A stretch of 64,000 nucleotides of DNA, from positions 1,134,188 to 1,198,187 of the forward strand of contig NZ_JACVOK010000001.1 of assembly GCF_018882465.1 (NCBI RefSeq). The letters run 5' to 3'. Shown one piece after another: positions 15,004-24,579 of the stretch. The position numbers and the translations under genes were made by a program. The notes under the pieces are model-generated. The model saw nothing but the letters and a program-made list of their open reading frames with translations. It was not told where the DNA came from and ran no database searches. Within the stretch, counting starts at the first letter, position 1. Each line of letters starts with the position of its first letter. This stretch comes from Polynucleobacter sp. 73C-SIWE (GTDB lineage Bacteria; Pseudomonadota; Gammaproteobacteria; Burkholderiales; Burkholderiaceae).

Positions 15004-18000
15004 ATGGCTTCACCCCGTTTTGTTCATCTTCGCCTTCATTCCGAGTTTTCGATTACGGATGGAGTCGTTCGTATTGATGATGCAGTCGCTGCGGCCGTCA
15101 AAGATGAAATGGGTGCCTTAGCCCTGACCGACCTCAGTAATTTATTTGGTTTGGTCCGCTTTTATACCGCAGCTCGATCTAGCGGGATTAAGCCTATTGC
15201 GGGTGCTGATGTTTGGGTGAGTAACCCCCAAGATCCAGATCAGCCTCATCGTTTATTGCTTTTAGTGCAGAACCATTCTGGCTATCTGAATTTGTGTGAG
15301 TTACTGAGCAGAGCTTCCTTAGATAACCAATCCCGCGGTCGTGCTGAAGTTGACTCCGCTTGGTTTAGTGAGCCTGCTGCAAAAGCAGAAGATAAGAAAG
15401 CTAAGAAAACCCTTGCACATGGATTGATTGCACTTTCAGGTGCGCGCCAGGGTGAAGTAGGTAGTGCATTGCTGGCAGGCCAAGATGATCAAGCCAAAAT
15501 TGCGGCAAGGCGTTATGACAAGTTATTCCCGAATTCTTTTTATCTTGAAGTACAGCGTGGCGGTCATCAGCAAGACGAGAAGCAGCTCCAGTTAGCCTGC
15601 CACTTAGCCAGTGAGCTGAAGCTACCTATAGTAGCGACTCATCCTGTGCAGTTCATGCAAAAGAGCGATTTCACAGCCCATGAGGCAAGGGTGTGTATTG
15701 CTGAAGGTGAGTTATTAGGTAATCCTAGGCGCGCTAAGAAATTTAATGACGAGCAATACTTCTTAACGCAAGCAGAGATGGAAAAGCGTTTTGTAGATTT
15801 ACCAGTTGCAATCGCAAACTCCGTCGAAATTGCTAAGCGTTGTAACTTATCCCTTGTCCTTGGGCAGCCACGCCTGCCAGACTTCCCTACACCTCCAGGT
15901 ATTACGCTTGATGAATATTTAATGGCTCAATCTGAAGTTGGGCTTGAGCGTCATATGGAGCGCAACTTCCCAGATGCCCAAGAGCGTGCCAAAGAAATGT
16001 CGCGCTATCACGAGCGTTTAGTGTTTGAGGTGAAAACGATTTCTCAAATGGGATTTCCGGGCTACTTTTTGATCGTGGCGGACTTCATTAACTGGGCTAA
16101 AAATAATGGTGTACCAGTTGGTCCTGGTCGTGGATCTGGTGCAGGTTCTTTAGTAGCTTACTCATTGGGTATTACTGACCTTGATCCACTGCGCTACAAC
16201 TTGCTCTTTGAACGCTTCTTAAATCCAGAGCGGGTATCAATGCCTGACTTTGATATCGACTTCTGCCAACACGGTCGTGACCGTGTGATTCAGTACGTTA
16301 AGGATAAATACGGCAAAGATGCCGTGAGTCAGATTGCTACCTTTGGCACGATGGCAGCGCGAGCAGCAATTCGCGATGTAGGACGTGTATTGGAGCAGGG
16401 CTATAACTTCGTAGATGGCATTGCCAAACTTGTTCCAAACAAGCCAGGCCAGTATATGACGATCGAAATAGCCAAGAAAGAAGAAAAGCAATTAGCCGAG
16501 CGCGAGAAAAACGAAGATGAAGTGCGTCAGTTGCTTTCACTGGCACAACAATTAGAGGGCATGACCCGCAACGTCGGCATGCATGCTGGCGGCGTGTTGA
16601 TTGCTCCAGGACGCTTAACTGATTTTTGTCCACTCTATACACAAGAGAGTAAAGATCAAGATAGTAGCTCCGTAATTAGCCAGTTTGATAAAGATGACGT
16701 AGAAGCAATTGGCTTGGTGAAGTTTGACTTCTTGGGTTTGACCACGCTCACTATCTTGGCCGCAGCAGAGCGCTGGATTAAAGCGCTACATGCAGATCGT
16801 AAGGATTGGAGTATTAGCGATATTGCACTTGATGATGAGAAAGCCTTTGATGTTCTCAAGAAAGCCAATACCGTTGCTGTATTCCAGCTAGAAAGTCGCG
16901 GCATGCAAGGCATGCTAAGGGAAGCCAAGCCTGACCGCTTTGAGGACATTATTGCTTTGGTGGCTTTATATCGCCCGGGCCCAATGGACCTGATTCCGGA
17001 CTTTATTGAGCGTAAGCACGGGCGTCAAAAAGTAGAGTATCCAGATCCCCGAATTGAGCCAGTTCTGCGCGAAACCTACGGCATCATGGTCTATCAAGAG
17101 CAGGTGATGCAGATGGCGCAGATGATTGGTGGCTACTCATTGGGTGGTGCTGATATGTTGCGCCGTGCGATGGGTAAGAAAAAGCCTGAAGAGATGGCGC
17201 AGCATCGCAAGATCTTTAGTGATGGTGCCAAAGCAGGTGGCATTAGCGAAGGTAAGGCTAATGAGATCTATGATTTGATGGAGCGTTTTGCGGGTTACGG
17301 ATTTAATAAATCCCATGCTGCTGCATACGCACTCTTAGCTTATCAAACTGCTTGGCTTAAAGCCTACTATCCAGCAGAATTTATGGCGGCCAACTTATCG
17401 CTCGCGATGGATGACACTGATAAGGTGAAGATTCTGTATGACGATTGTTTGGCAAATCAGATTCGAGTGTTCTCACCCGATATCAATACCGGCGTATACG
17501 ACTTCACTCCATTGCGTGCACCTGATGCAGTACCTGATTCAACGATTAGTCATATTCGTTACGGTCTGGGTGCCGTTAGGGGTACTGGTGAAGCTGCGAT
17601 TGAGGCGATTGTCAAAGCCCGTGAGAGTGGCGGACCATTTAAAGACCTGTTTGATTTTTGTGCACGCGTTGATCGCCGGCAGGTTAATCGTCGTGCCATT
17701 GAAGCGCTGATGCGTGCTGGTGCATTTGATAGCCTCTATCGTGAAGCAGTTCCCGCGGGCGGCAATCTCTATGACATTAGATCCACTTTGCTCGCTTCAT
17801 TAGCCAGAGCCATTGAGGCTGCAGAACAAGCAGAAGCCTCCATTCATCAGGTGAGTTTGTTTGAGGCCGCTGGAGAAGAAGATCGCCACCTTCCTGAACT
17901 AGTACGTGAACCCGTTTGGTCTGAGAAAAAACGCCTCCAAGAAGAAAAGACTGCTTTAGGACTTTGCTTAACGGGGCATATGTTTGATGCCTATCGTGAT

Positions 18001-18621
18001 GAGACGGCGCATTTCATACGGCAGCCTTTAGTTAAAGTGACTGAAGGTAAGGACCAGTTAATTGCTGGCATTATTACTTCAGCTCGCATGCTCACGGGCC
18101 AGCGTGGTCGCATGATGATCGCAACGATTGATGATGGCAGTGCTGCGATTGAGGTAACGCTCTATAGTGAGGTGTACGAACCGAATCGGTCATGGCTAAA
18201 AGAAGATGAGATGCTGATTGCTAAGGTAAATGTCACGCCAGATAAATTTTCAGGTGGCGTGCGGGTGGTTGCTGAGGCAGTAATGGATATCACCGGTGCT
18301 CGCATGCGCTTTGCTCGCAATGTACATGTCTGCATTGATTCTGCGATTGATCTCAAGATGCTGCGTAGTCAAATCGGACCTTATTTAATGACCAATCGCG
18401 TACGCGATCCAAAGATGGGTGCGGCGCCACCGCCAATGTTAGGCTCGAATGATGGGGTGAAGGGCTTGATGTTGACTGCTGCTGTGACTACTAGTGGCGG
18501 AGCTTGCTTGATGCAGTTTCCAGAAGAGTTGCGTATTTATCCTGATGACGCTTGTTTGCATAGCCTCAATCAACTACTAGCATCTAAACAAAAAGACCCC
18601 GTCCAGGTTCAATACCACTAA
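15004..18621 (+). CDS. dnaE: DNA polymerase III alpha subunit
   Basis: A 1205-residue replicative polymerase. The N-terminal PHP domain starts FVHLRLHSEFSITDG; the C-family palm includes GPGRGSGAGSLVAY near residue 375 and the catalytic acidic motif PDFDIDFC near 413. The finger-region block ALYRPGPMDLIPDFIERKHG, GYGFNKSHAAAYA, a helix-hairpin-helix and an OB-fold (TGQRGRMMIATIDDGSA near 1030) follow, all in the order of bacterial DnaE1. The start agrees with the conserved N-terminus of betaproteobacterial DnaE. It abuts gluQ head to head and overlaps the convergent glycosyltransferase stop by four bases. Confidence 0.98.
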   Translation: MASPRFVHLRLHSEFSITDGVVRIDDAVAAAVKDEMGALALTDLSNLFGLVRFYTAARSSGIKPIAGADVWVSNPQDPDQPHRLLLLVQNHSGYLNLCELLSRASLDNQSRGRAEVDSAWFSEPAAKAEDKKAKKTLAHGLIALSGARQGEVGSALLAGQDDQAKIAARRYDKLFPNSFYLEVQRGGHQQDEKQLQLACHLASELKLPIVATHPVQFMQKSDFTAHEARVCIAEGELLGNPRRAKKFNDEQYFLTQAEMEKRFVDLPVAIANSVEIAKRCNLSLVLGQPRLPDFPTPPGITLDEYLMAQSEVGLERHMERNFPDAQERAKEMSRYHERLVFEVKTISQMGFPGYFLIVADFINWAKNNGVPVGPGRGSGAGSLVAYSLGITDLDPLRYNLLFERFLNPERVSMPDFDIDFCQHGRDRVIQYVKDKYGKDAVSQIATFGTMAARAAIRDVGRVLEQGYNFVDGIAKLVPNKPGQYMTIEIAKKEEKQLAEREKNEDEVRQLLSLAQQLEGMTRNVGMHAGGVLIAPGRLTDFCPLYTQESKDQDSSSVISQFDKDDVEAIGLVKFDFLGLTTLTILAAAERWIKALHADRKDWSISDIALDDEKAFDVLKKANTVAVFQLESRGMQGMLREAKPDRFEDIIALVALYRPGPMDLIPDFIERKHGRQKVEYPDPRIEPVLRETYGIMVYQEQVMQMAQMIGGYSLGGADMLRRAMGKKKPEEMAQHRKIFSDGAKAGGISEGKANEIYDLMERFAGYGFNKSHAAAYALLAYQTAWLKAYYPAEFMAANLSLAMDDTDKVKILYDDCLANQIRVFSPDINTGVYDFTPLRAPDAVPDSTISHIRYGLGAVRGTGEAAIEAIVKARESGGPFKDLFDFCARVDRRQVNRRAIEALMRAGAFDSLYREAVPAGGNLYDIRSTLLASLARAIEAAEQAEASIHQVSLFEAAGEEDRHLPELVREPVWSEKKRLQEEKTALGLCLTGHMFDAYRDETAHFIRQPLVKVTEGKDQLIAGIITSARMLTGQRGRMMIATIDDGSAAIEVTLYSEVYEPNRSWLKEDEMLIAKVNVTPDKFSGGVRVVAEAVMDITGARMRFARNVHVCIDSAIDLKMLRSQIGPYLMTNRVRDPKMGAAPPPMLGSNDGVKGLMLTAAVTTSGGACLMQFPEELRIYPDDACLHSLNQLLASKQKDPVQVQYH

Positions 18622-19793
18622 GCTGGTTTGATTGCTTGCTCAATCGCGGCAATGACTTGAGCAGGTTCTAATAAGTCCAGGCATTCACTATTACTATCAG
18701 CGCGATCAAGACAGCCTGCTTTGCGACAAGGGACGCATTCACCTGGGCCTTGCAGGATCGTGACATTCCCAACAGTTTGTGAGCGGGCGCGTAATTGATA
18801 TGGTTGCTCCCCAATAAAGCCATTAGGCCATGGGCCAAAGTTGGTCGGTGGCGTTGCCCCAAATAAAGTAATCGTAGGCGTATTACAAGCTGCTGCTAAA
18901 TGGGTGATGGAGGTATCAACGCCAATATACAGTGCGGCACCACGCAGCAATGTACCAGCCTGTGGAATCGAAAGCTTGCCTGCAGCATTAATAACTTTTT
19001 CGGCAGTCTCATCATTTAAGAGGGAGATAATGTCGTGATTGAGTTGGATATCCTGCTTGGCAGGCGAGGCGCTTAATACCACCTGAAACCCTTTACTAAC
19101 AAGCCAGGTAATGAGGTGTTGCCAGTGCGCTAGAGGCCAGCGCTTATACGCAGTCAGTGGCCCTGGGTGAACTACGGCATAGGGTTGCACTAGGGTGTTC
19201 GTAATTACGGGAGCCAGCGCTTCACCAGCAGGCGGCGTTACAGAAATCGACTGGCTGAATAATGCAGGAGGGTTTCTGAAGAAGACGTCGAGTAAGCGGA
19301 GTTTTTCTACGATGACATGTTGATTAAAGTAATCCACATTCACCGTATTCATGCAGATGAATTTCTTCCAAGCGTTCTGCTTCTCACTTTTACTTCTCTT
19401 GGACTTATTTTCTATATCTTTACCTTGGGGATGTCCACCCAAGACCCCAACTCTCCTGAAGGCAGCAATCAGTCCATAAAGATAGGCGCGATCACTAGGC
19501 TGGGTCATGAACGCTAAGTCGTAGCGCTGGAATAATCGATTAAAAAGAGAGAGATATTCTCCAACACCAGGACGATCTGAGGTTTCAATGATCTCACTGA
19601 TGTCTGGATTGCCGTAAAGCATATCGAGTTTGCCGCGATAGCCCAGAAAGTGAAACTCAGCATCAGGCCATAACTCTCTTGCCTTACTAATGAGCGGGGT
19701 AGTAACGAGCACATCCCCAATTTGCCGAGTAGCAATAAACAATACTTTTTTAGGCTTGAGATCTGAGAAGGCATTCATATTCGAGGAGCTCAT
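18618..19793 (-). CDS. Glycosyltransferase family 9 (heptosyltransferase-like, LPS core)
   Basis: A 391-residue GT-B enzyme of the ADP-heptose:LPS heptosyltransferase family. KKVLFIATRQIGDVLVTTPLI is the family start; the second half has VVHPGPLTAYKRWPLAHW, the ligand-binding GVDTSITHLAAACNTPTITLFGATPP and a Cys-rich tail (GPGECVPCRKAGCLDR) seen in WaaQ/RfaQ-like members. It likely adds heptose to the LPS inner core on the cytoplasmic face. It is last of three co-directional glycosyltransferase genes, overlapping the one before by one base, next to msbA. Met6 is an alternative start. The exact sugar and linkage are unknown. Confidence 0.88.
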   Translation of the reverse strand: MSSSNMNAFSDLKPKKVLFIATRQIGDVLVTTPLISKARELWPDAEFHFLGYRGKLDMLYGNPDISEIIETSDRPGVGEYLSLFNRLFQRYDLAFMTQPSDRAYLYGLIAAFRRVGVLGGHPQGKDIENKSKRSKSEKQNAWKKFICMNTVNVDYFNQHVIVEKLRLLDVFFRNPPALFSQSISVTPPAGEALAPVITNTLVQPYAVVHPGPLTAYKRWPLAHWQHLITWLVSKGFQVVLSASPAKQDIQLNHDIISLLNDETAEKVINAAGKLSIPQAGTLLRGAALYIGVDTSITHLAAACNTPTITLFGATPPTNFGPWPNGFIGEQPYQLRARSQTVGNVTILQGPGECVPCRKAGCLDRADSNSECLDLLEPAQVIAAIEQAIKPA

Positions 19794-20572
19794 TACATCG
19801 CCTTTGCCAGAATCTTTTCGCGAACTCGGCGGGCGTTCTCGGCGGCATTGCTTTGATCATGAATTTTATGAAAGAGGTGTAATACTTCTGTTGCCCATGA
19901 TCCTGATTTACGAATGATATGGTGACGTTGCAAGCGGAATACAAAATCAGCATCCTCATGCCCCCAGCCCGTCATCGTTTCATCAAAACCATTAATTGCC
20001 TCAGCATCTGCTTTCCAGCAAGCCATATTGCAGCCTTTAATACGGCGCCAAACAAACTGTTTGTAGTCTCGCCATGAGCCATTTCCAAACTTGATCTTCA
20101 GTGGCCAATATTTATTGATGCCACCACTGAGGCGTTCGCGTATAAGACCAGAGCTAAAGCGTTGAAAGTCCCAATGTGGCCAAGTAATGAGTTCTTGAGT
20201 GAGTTTTTCATTGAGAAGCACTCGGCTGCCGGTTACTAAATATCCTTTTTGTGCCAGCTCACGATGGCGCGCTACAAAATCTGGCTGCACAATGCAATCA
20301 CCATCCAGAAATACCAGATAGTCGCCATGTGCCGCTTTAATAGCACGATTCAGGATGATCGTTTTCCGAAATCCTTGATCCTCTTGCCACAAATGTTCTG
20401 TTGGAATGGTAGTAGAGGACTTGAATTGCTCGATAATCTGCTTGGTGCTATCGGTGGAGCCATCATCAGCAATGATGATTTCAAAGTTGCGATCTGTTTG
20501 TGTCGCAAGAGACTCTAGGCATAGCTTAAGTGCTTGTGGCCAGTTATAGGTGGCCAACAAAATCGAAATCAT
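19793..20572 (-). CDS. Glycosyltransferase family 2 with C-terminal galactosyltransferase-like region
   Basis: A 259-residue GT-A enzyme. SILLATYNWPQALKLCLESL and IIIADDGSTDST bind the nucleotide sugar; FLDGDCIV is the metal-binding DxD; the C-terminal block NGFDETMTGWGHEDADFVFRL (GWGxED) is the acceptor and catalytic segment of the galactosyltransferase-like subgroup. It sits in the middle of the glycosyltransferase operon, overlapping its neighbours by one and four bases, so it probably extends the LPS core. The sugar is not predictable from sequence alone. Confidence 0.88.
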   Translation of the reverse strand: MISILLATYNWPQALKLCLESLATQTDRNFEIIIADDGSTDSTKQIIEQFKSSTTIPTEHLWQEDQGFRKTIILNRAIKAAHGDYLVFLDGDCIVQPDFVARHRELAQKGYLVTGSRVLLNEKLTQELITWPHWDFQRFSSGLIRERLSGGINKYWPLKIKFGNGSWRDYKQFVWRRIKGCNMACWKADAEAINGFDETMTGWGHEDADFVFRLQRHHIIRKSGSWATEVLHLFHKIHDQSNAAENARRVREKILAKAM

Positions 20573-21330
20573 TTACTAGCATCCTGATTGAGTTGCCACA
20601 ACTTGATATAACGGTAGTAGGTGCCTTGGCCATTCGAGATTGCTAGAGCAAATCCTTGGGCACCATCTAAGAAGCCTGCACGAATGACATAAGTCCGAAA
20701 GAATGCCCAGAAACCATGAAGCACTGCTTTTAAAGGGCTACTCGTTTTACCCTTGGCAAAAGCCTGCTCTGCAGATGCGGTGGAATAACGATCAATCTTT
20801 TGTAAAACTTGAGAGTAGTTCATGAAGCTGTAGTGCAGCATCGGATTTTCTAGTTTGGCAACTTGTCCTGTCGGAATCAAACGTTCATGAACTAAGTCAT
20901 CTGAGAAACGGGCAGTACCGCGCTTAAAGAGGCGGTCAACGTAATCAGGGCTCCAGCCAGAATGACGAATAAAGCGTCCGCAATACCAAGAGAGGCGAGG
21001 AATGGCAAAACAGTTCACGTGAGCGCTATGGTTGATAGCGCTCAAGATCTCCGATCTCAGTGCGGGCGTCAGTCTTTCATCGGCATCTAAAGAGAGCACC
21101 CATTCGCCGTTAGCCAGCTCTAGAGCACGGTTCTTTTGGGGACCAAAACCAGGCCAATCGGGTGGGCTGGCAATAGTAGCCCCATAGTTTTGGGCTATCT
21201 CTAGGGTGCGGTCAGAGCTGGCTGTATCGACCACAACGATCTGCTGGGCAATGCCTTCCAGGGAGGCTAGACAATCGTCCAAATTGGCCTCTTCATTGCG
21301 AGTGATGAGTATGACTGATAAGGTGGGCAT
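20569..21330 (-). CDS. Glycosyltransferase family 2 (WaaE/KdtX-like, LPS core)
   Basis: A 253-residue GT-A enzyme similar to WaaE/KdtX beta-1,4-glucosyltransferases of the LPS inner core. LSVILITRNEEANLDDCLASL, VVDTASSDRTLEIA and DxD in LSLDADERL are the nucleotide-sugar and metal motifs; RHSGWSPDYVDRLFKRG and VHERL are typical of this branch, and the C-terminus has an amphipathic, possibly membrane-associated segment (HGFWAFFRTYVIRAGF). It opens the three-gene operon. Its start is only 10 bases from the divergent msbA start. Confidence 0.88.
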   Translation of the reverse strand: MPTLSVILITRNEEANLDDCLASLEGIAQQIVVVDTASSDRTLEIAQNYGATIASPPDWPGFGPQKNRALELANGEWVLSLDADERLTPALRSEILSAINHSAHVNCFAIPRLSWYCGRFIRHSGWSPDYVDRLFKRGTARFSDDLVHERLIPTGQVAKLENPMLHYSFMNYSQVLQKIDRYSTASAEQAFAKGKTSSPLKAVLHGFWAFFRTYVIRAGFLDGAQGFALAISNGQGTYYRYIKLWQLNQDASK

Positions 21331-21340
21331 AATTCATTAT

Positions 21341-23104
21341 ATGAATGCTCAAGACCGTACCGCCCTAAATCGCTTAATTACCTACCTTAAACCCCATATT
21401 GGCTTGATTATTGGGTCTTTGGTGGCTATGGCCGTCGTAGCTGCTACTGAGACCTCGATCCCTGCCTTAATGAAGCCACTACTTGACCGTGGCTTTACAG
21501 GTCAGCTGAATAGCAAGCTTTGGCAGGTACCACTGTTCTTGGTTGGGTTGGCGGTGGTACGCAGTTTGGCGCAATTCTTATCTAATTATTTGCTATCGCG
21601 CGTAATTAATTCAGTCTTACTCAATTTGCGTGAACAAATGTTTCATACACTTTTGCATGCGAAGACTACCTTTTTCCAAAAAAATTCAGCATCAAATTTA
21701 ATCAATGCAGTTGTCTTCGAGGTGAATAATGTTCTTTCCATCATGGGGGGAATGTTAATTAGTTTGGTACGTGATTCACTTACCGTCATTGGTTTGATGG
21801 GTTACCTGATTTATTTAAACTGGCAGTTGACAATGGTGGTCTTAATTATCTTCCCAGTGATTGCATTCATTATGAGCAAAATAAATAAGCGCTTGCGCTC
21901 ACTTAATCGAGAGCAGCAAGTCTTAACTAGTGATTTGGCTTATATCGTTGAAGAGGCAGCTGCTGGCTACAAGATCATGAAGGTTCATGGCGCCGAACAG
22001 TATGAGATGAGTCGCTTTCTTGAGAAAGCCGAACGCTTGCGCCAGTTTGCTTTGAAGTCCGCAGTTGCAGGTGGCTTGAACCAGCCCATTACTCAGCTCA
22101 TTGCCTCGATGGCTTTGTCTATAGTGCTTGTGATTGCTTTGATGCAATCAGCCACAGAGGGTACGACTGTTGGTGGCTTTGCAGCTTTTGTTACCGCAAT
22201 GATGTTAGTAATTTCCCCATTAAAACACTTGGCTGATATCAATCAGCCACTGCAACGTGGCTTAACAGCAGCGGAAATGATTTTTGGCTTAATGGATGAG
22301 CCTTTTGAAGAAGCAGAAGAGCGTCGACAGAATATGAAGTCCTTGGATAAAGCGAAGGGCAGGATTCGTTTTGAGGATGTTGGATTCTCATATGAACAGG
22401 AGGCTGGTCGACAAGATGCCTTAAATAAAATTAATCTGACTATTGAGCCTGGTGAAGTAGTGGCATTTGTTGGTCCATCGGGTGGCGGAAAATCCACCTT
22501 AGTCAATTTGCTGCCCCGATTCTATAAACCCAGTAGCGGACATATTTTCCTGGACGATATGCCCTTGGAGGATATTGTCTTAGCCGATATCAGAAAGCAA
22601 ATCGCTTTCGTAAGTCAGGATGTGATTCTGTTTAACGATACGATTGCTGCAAATGTGGCCTATGGTGCCACTGGAAAAGAAGGAATTGATCGGGGTCGAG
22701 CCATGGAAGCTTTAGAGGCAGCTAATCTAGGTGCACTGATTAAAGAATTACCAGAGGGGATTGATTCGATGATTGGTGATAACGGCAATCGTTTATCTGG
22801 CGGACAACGTCAGCGTCTGGCTATTGCTCGGGCTATATACAAAAATGCCCCAATCTTAATTTTGGATGAAGCCACCTCTGCCTTAGATTCAGAATCAGAG
22901 CGCCAGGTGCAAGATGCGCTTGATCGACTGATGGCTGGTAGAACGACTCTGGTGATTGCACATCGCCTATCCACGATTGAGCACGCTGATCGTATTGTGG
23001 TGCTAGAACATGGTCAAATCGTCGAAAATGGATCGCACGAAGACCTGATTAAAAAAGATGGTCTGTACGCTAACCTACATCGCATTCAGTTCTCGAATGC
23101 TTAA
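21341..23104 (+). CDS. msbA: Lipid A export ABC transporter MsbA
   Basis: A 587-residue half-transporter, six helices followed by an ATPase, that flips lipid A-core across the inner membrane. The nucleotide-binding domain shows Walker A GPSGGGKSTL, Q-loop VSQD, signature LSGGQRQRLAIARAI, Walker B ILILDEATSALD and switch His in IAHRLST. The start at 21341 (MNAQDRT) removes an upstream in-frame extension that would run antisense through the divergent glycosyltransferase gene; Met at 21311 remains possible. Its placement beside three LPS-core glycosyltransferases supports lipid A-core as substrate. Confidence 0.95.
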   Translation: MNAQDRTALNRLITYLKPHIGLIIGSLVAMAVVAATETSIPALMKPLLDRGFTGQLNSKLWQVPLFLVGLAVVRSLAQFLSNYLLSRVINSVLLNLREQMFHTLLHAKTTFFQKNSASNLINAVVFEVNNVLSIMGGMLISLVRDSLTVIGLMGYLIYLNWQLTMVVLIIFPVIAFIMSKINKRLRSLNREQQVLTSDLAYIVEEAAAGYKIMKVHGAEQYEMSRFLEKAERLRQFALKSAVAGGLNQPITQLIASMALSIVLVIALMQSATEGTTVGGFAAFVTAMMLVISPLKHLADINQPLQRGLTAAEMIFGLMDEPFEEAEERRQNMKSLDKAKGRIRFEDVGFSYEQEAGRQDALNKINLTIEPGEVVAFVGPSGGGKSTLVNLLPRFYKPSSGHIFLDDMPLEDIVLADIRKQIAFVSQDVILFNDTIAANVAYGATGKEGIDRGRAMEALEAANLGALIKELPEGIDSMIGDNGNRLSGGQRQRLAIARAIYKNAPILILDEATSALDSESERQVQDALDRLMAGRTTLVIAHRLSTIEHADRIVVLEHGQIVENGSHEDLIKKDGLYANLHRIQFSNA

Positions 23105-23109
23105 GTAAG

Positions 23110-24579
23110 CTAGCTTAAAACAATATCGTATTGCTCTTGGCGGAAGCTACCTTCCGCTTGAAGTGTGATTGGCTTGGCGATGAAGTCACCGAGTTGCGCC
23201 AAAAATTGATTCTCTTCTTCCAGGAATAAATCAATGACATCAGGTGCGGCTACTATTCGAAATTCTCGAGGGTTAAATTGACGATGCTCACGGACAATTT
23301 CACGCAGAATTTCGTAGCAAATCGTCTGAGCAGTTTTTATCTCACCTTTGCCCATGCAGGTGGAGCAGGGCTCGCAGGTGATATGGGCTAAAGACTCACG
23401 AGTGCGTTTGCGAGTCATCTCTACCAACCCTAAAGCAGAAAATTCACTTACTGAAGTACGAGCATGGTCACGCTCTAGATTACGTTTGAGCTCATGAAGT
23501 ACGGATTCTTGATGGTCTTTGCTCAGCATATCAATGAAGTCAATAATGATGATGCCACCGAGGTTGCGTAAACGTAATTGACGAGCAATGGCTTGCGCAG
23601 CCTCTAAATTGGTTTTGAAGACGGTGTCATCTAGATTGCGGGCGCCAACAAAGCTGCCTGTATTGACATCAACGGTTGTCATTGACTCAGTCTGATCAAT
23701 CATCAGATATCCACCAGACTTGAGATCAACTCTTCGGCCTAAGGCTTTATTGATTTCGGCATCAACATCAAATAAATCAAAAAGAGCGCGCTCACCTCGA
23801 TGTAGTGTCAACTTACCCAATAGGTTGGGCATATACAAATTTGCAAATCCTTTGAGCCTCTCAAAATTCTCTGCAGAGTCCACCCGAATTTGCGTGGTGT
23901 CTTCACCGGAGACATCACGCAGCACTCGTTCAGCAAGACTGAGGTCTTGATAGAGTAGGCTCGGAGCAGGATTTTGCTTCATCGCTACCCGAATGTTCTC
24001 CCAAGTTGTGCGCAGGTAATGCATGTCATGCAGAAGTTCAGCATCAGATGCATCTTGGGCGCTAGTGCGCACAATAATGCCGCCTTTTTCATCAGCAGCC
24101 ATGAGGCCTGCAAGTCGGGCTTTAATCGCTTCACGTTCTTCTGGTTGGTCAATACGTTGCGATACGCCGATATACTTTTCGGTGGCAGGATCGCTGCCTG
24201 CTGGTGGTAGGTAAACAAGATTGCGACCAGCAATGCTTAACTGAGTGGTTAAGCGAGCCCCTTTAGTTCCCAGTGGGTCTTTCAGCACTTGCACTAAGAT
24301 TGTTTGACCTTCAAACAAGAGCTTTTCAATTTGGGCCTGCGGATTGTTTTGAGTGATATCAGCGACGTGCATGAAGGCAGTACGCTCGAGACCAATTTCA
24401 ATAAAAGCAGACTGCATGCCTGGAAGTACGCGTACGACTTTGGCTAAATAGATGTTACCAACAATTCCCCGTTGGCGAGTACGTTCGATTTGTAGCTCTT
24501 GAACGGCACCTTGCTGGATTAAAGCAACCCGTGTTTCTTGTGGAGTGATATTGATGAGGATTTCTTCATTCATATGCAT
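23110..24579 (-). CDS. rng: Ribonuclease G
   Basis: A 489-residue endoribonuclease of the RNase E/G family acting in 16S rRNA 5' maturation and mRNA decay. An S1 domain occupies about residues 35-125 (GNIYLAKVVRVLPGMQSAFI); the DNase I-like catalytic part has VDVNTGSFVG (Asp near 303) and IIIIDFIDM (Asp near 346), and the zinc-link CEPCSTC lies near 405. The length and the absence of a long C-terminal scaffold identify RNase G rather than RNase E. It is the last gene of the operon and overlaps maf by 10 bases; Met3 (24573) is an alternative start. E. coli has the same maf-rng order. Confidence 0.95.
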   Translation of the reverse strand: MHMNEEILINITPQETRVALIQQGAVQELQIERTRQRGIVGNIYLAKVVRVLPGMQSAFIEIGLERTAFMHVADITQNNPQAQIEKLLFEGQTILVQVLKDPLGTKGARLTTQLSIAGRNLVYLPPAGSDPATEKYIGVSQRIDQPEEREAIKARLAGLMAADEKGGIIVRTSAQDASDAELLHDMHYLRTTWENIRVAMKQNPAPSLLYQDLSLAERVLRDVSGEDTTQIRVDSAENFERLKGFANLYMPNLLGKLTLHRGERALFDLFDVDAEINKALGRRVDLKSGGYLMIDQTESMTTVDVNTGSFVGARNLDDTVFKTNLEAAQAIARQLRLRNLGGIIIIDFIDMLSKDHQESVLHELKRNLERDHARTSVSEFSALGLVEMTRKRTRESLAHITCEPCSTCMGKGEIKTAQTICYEILREIVREHRQFNPREFRIVAAPDVIDLFLEEENQFLAQLGDFIAKPITLQAEGSFRQEQYDIVLS

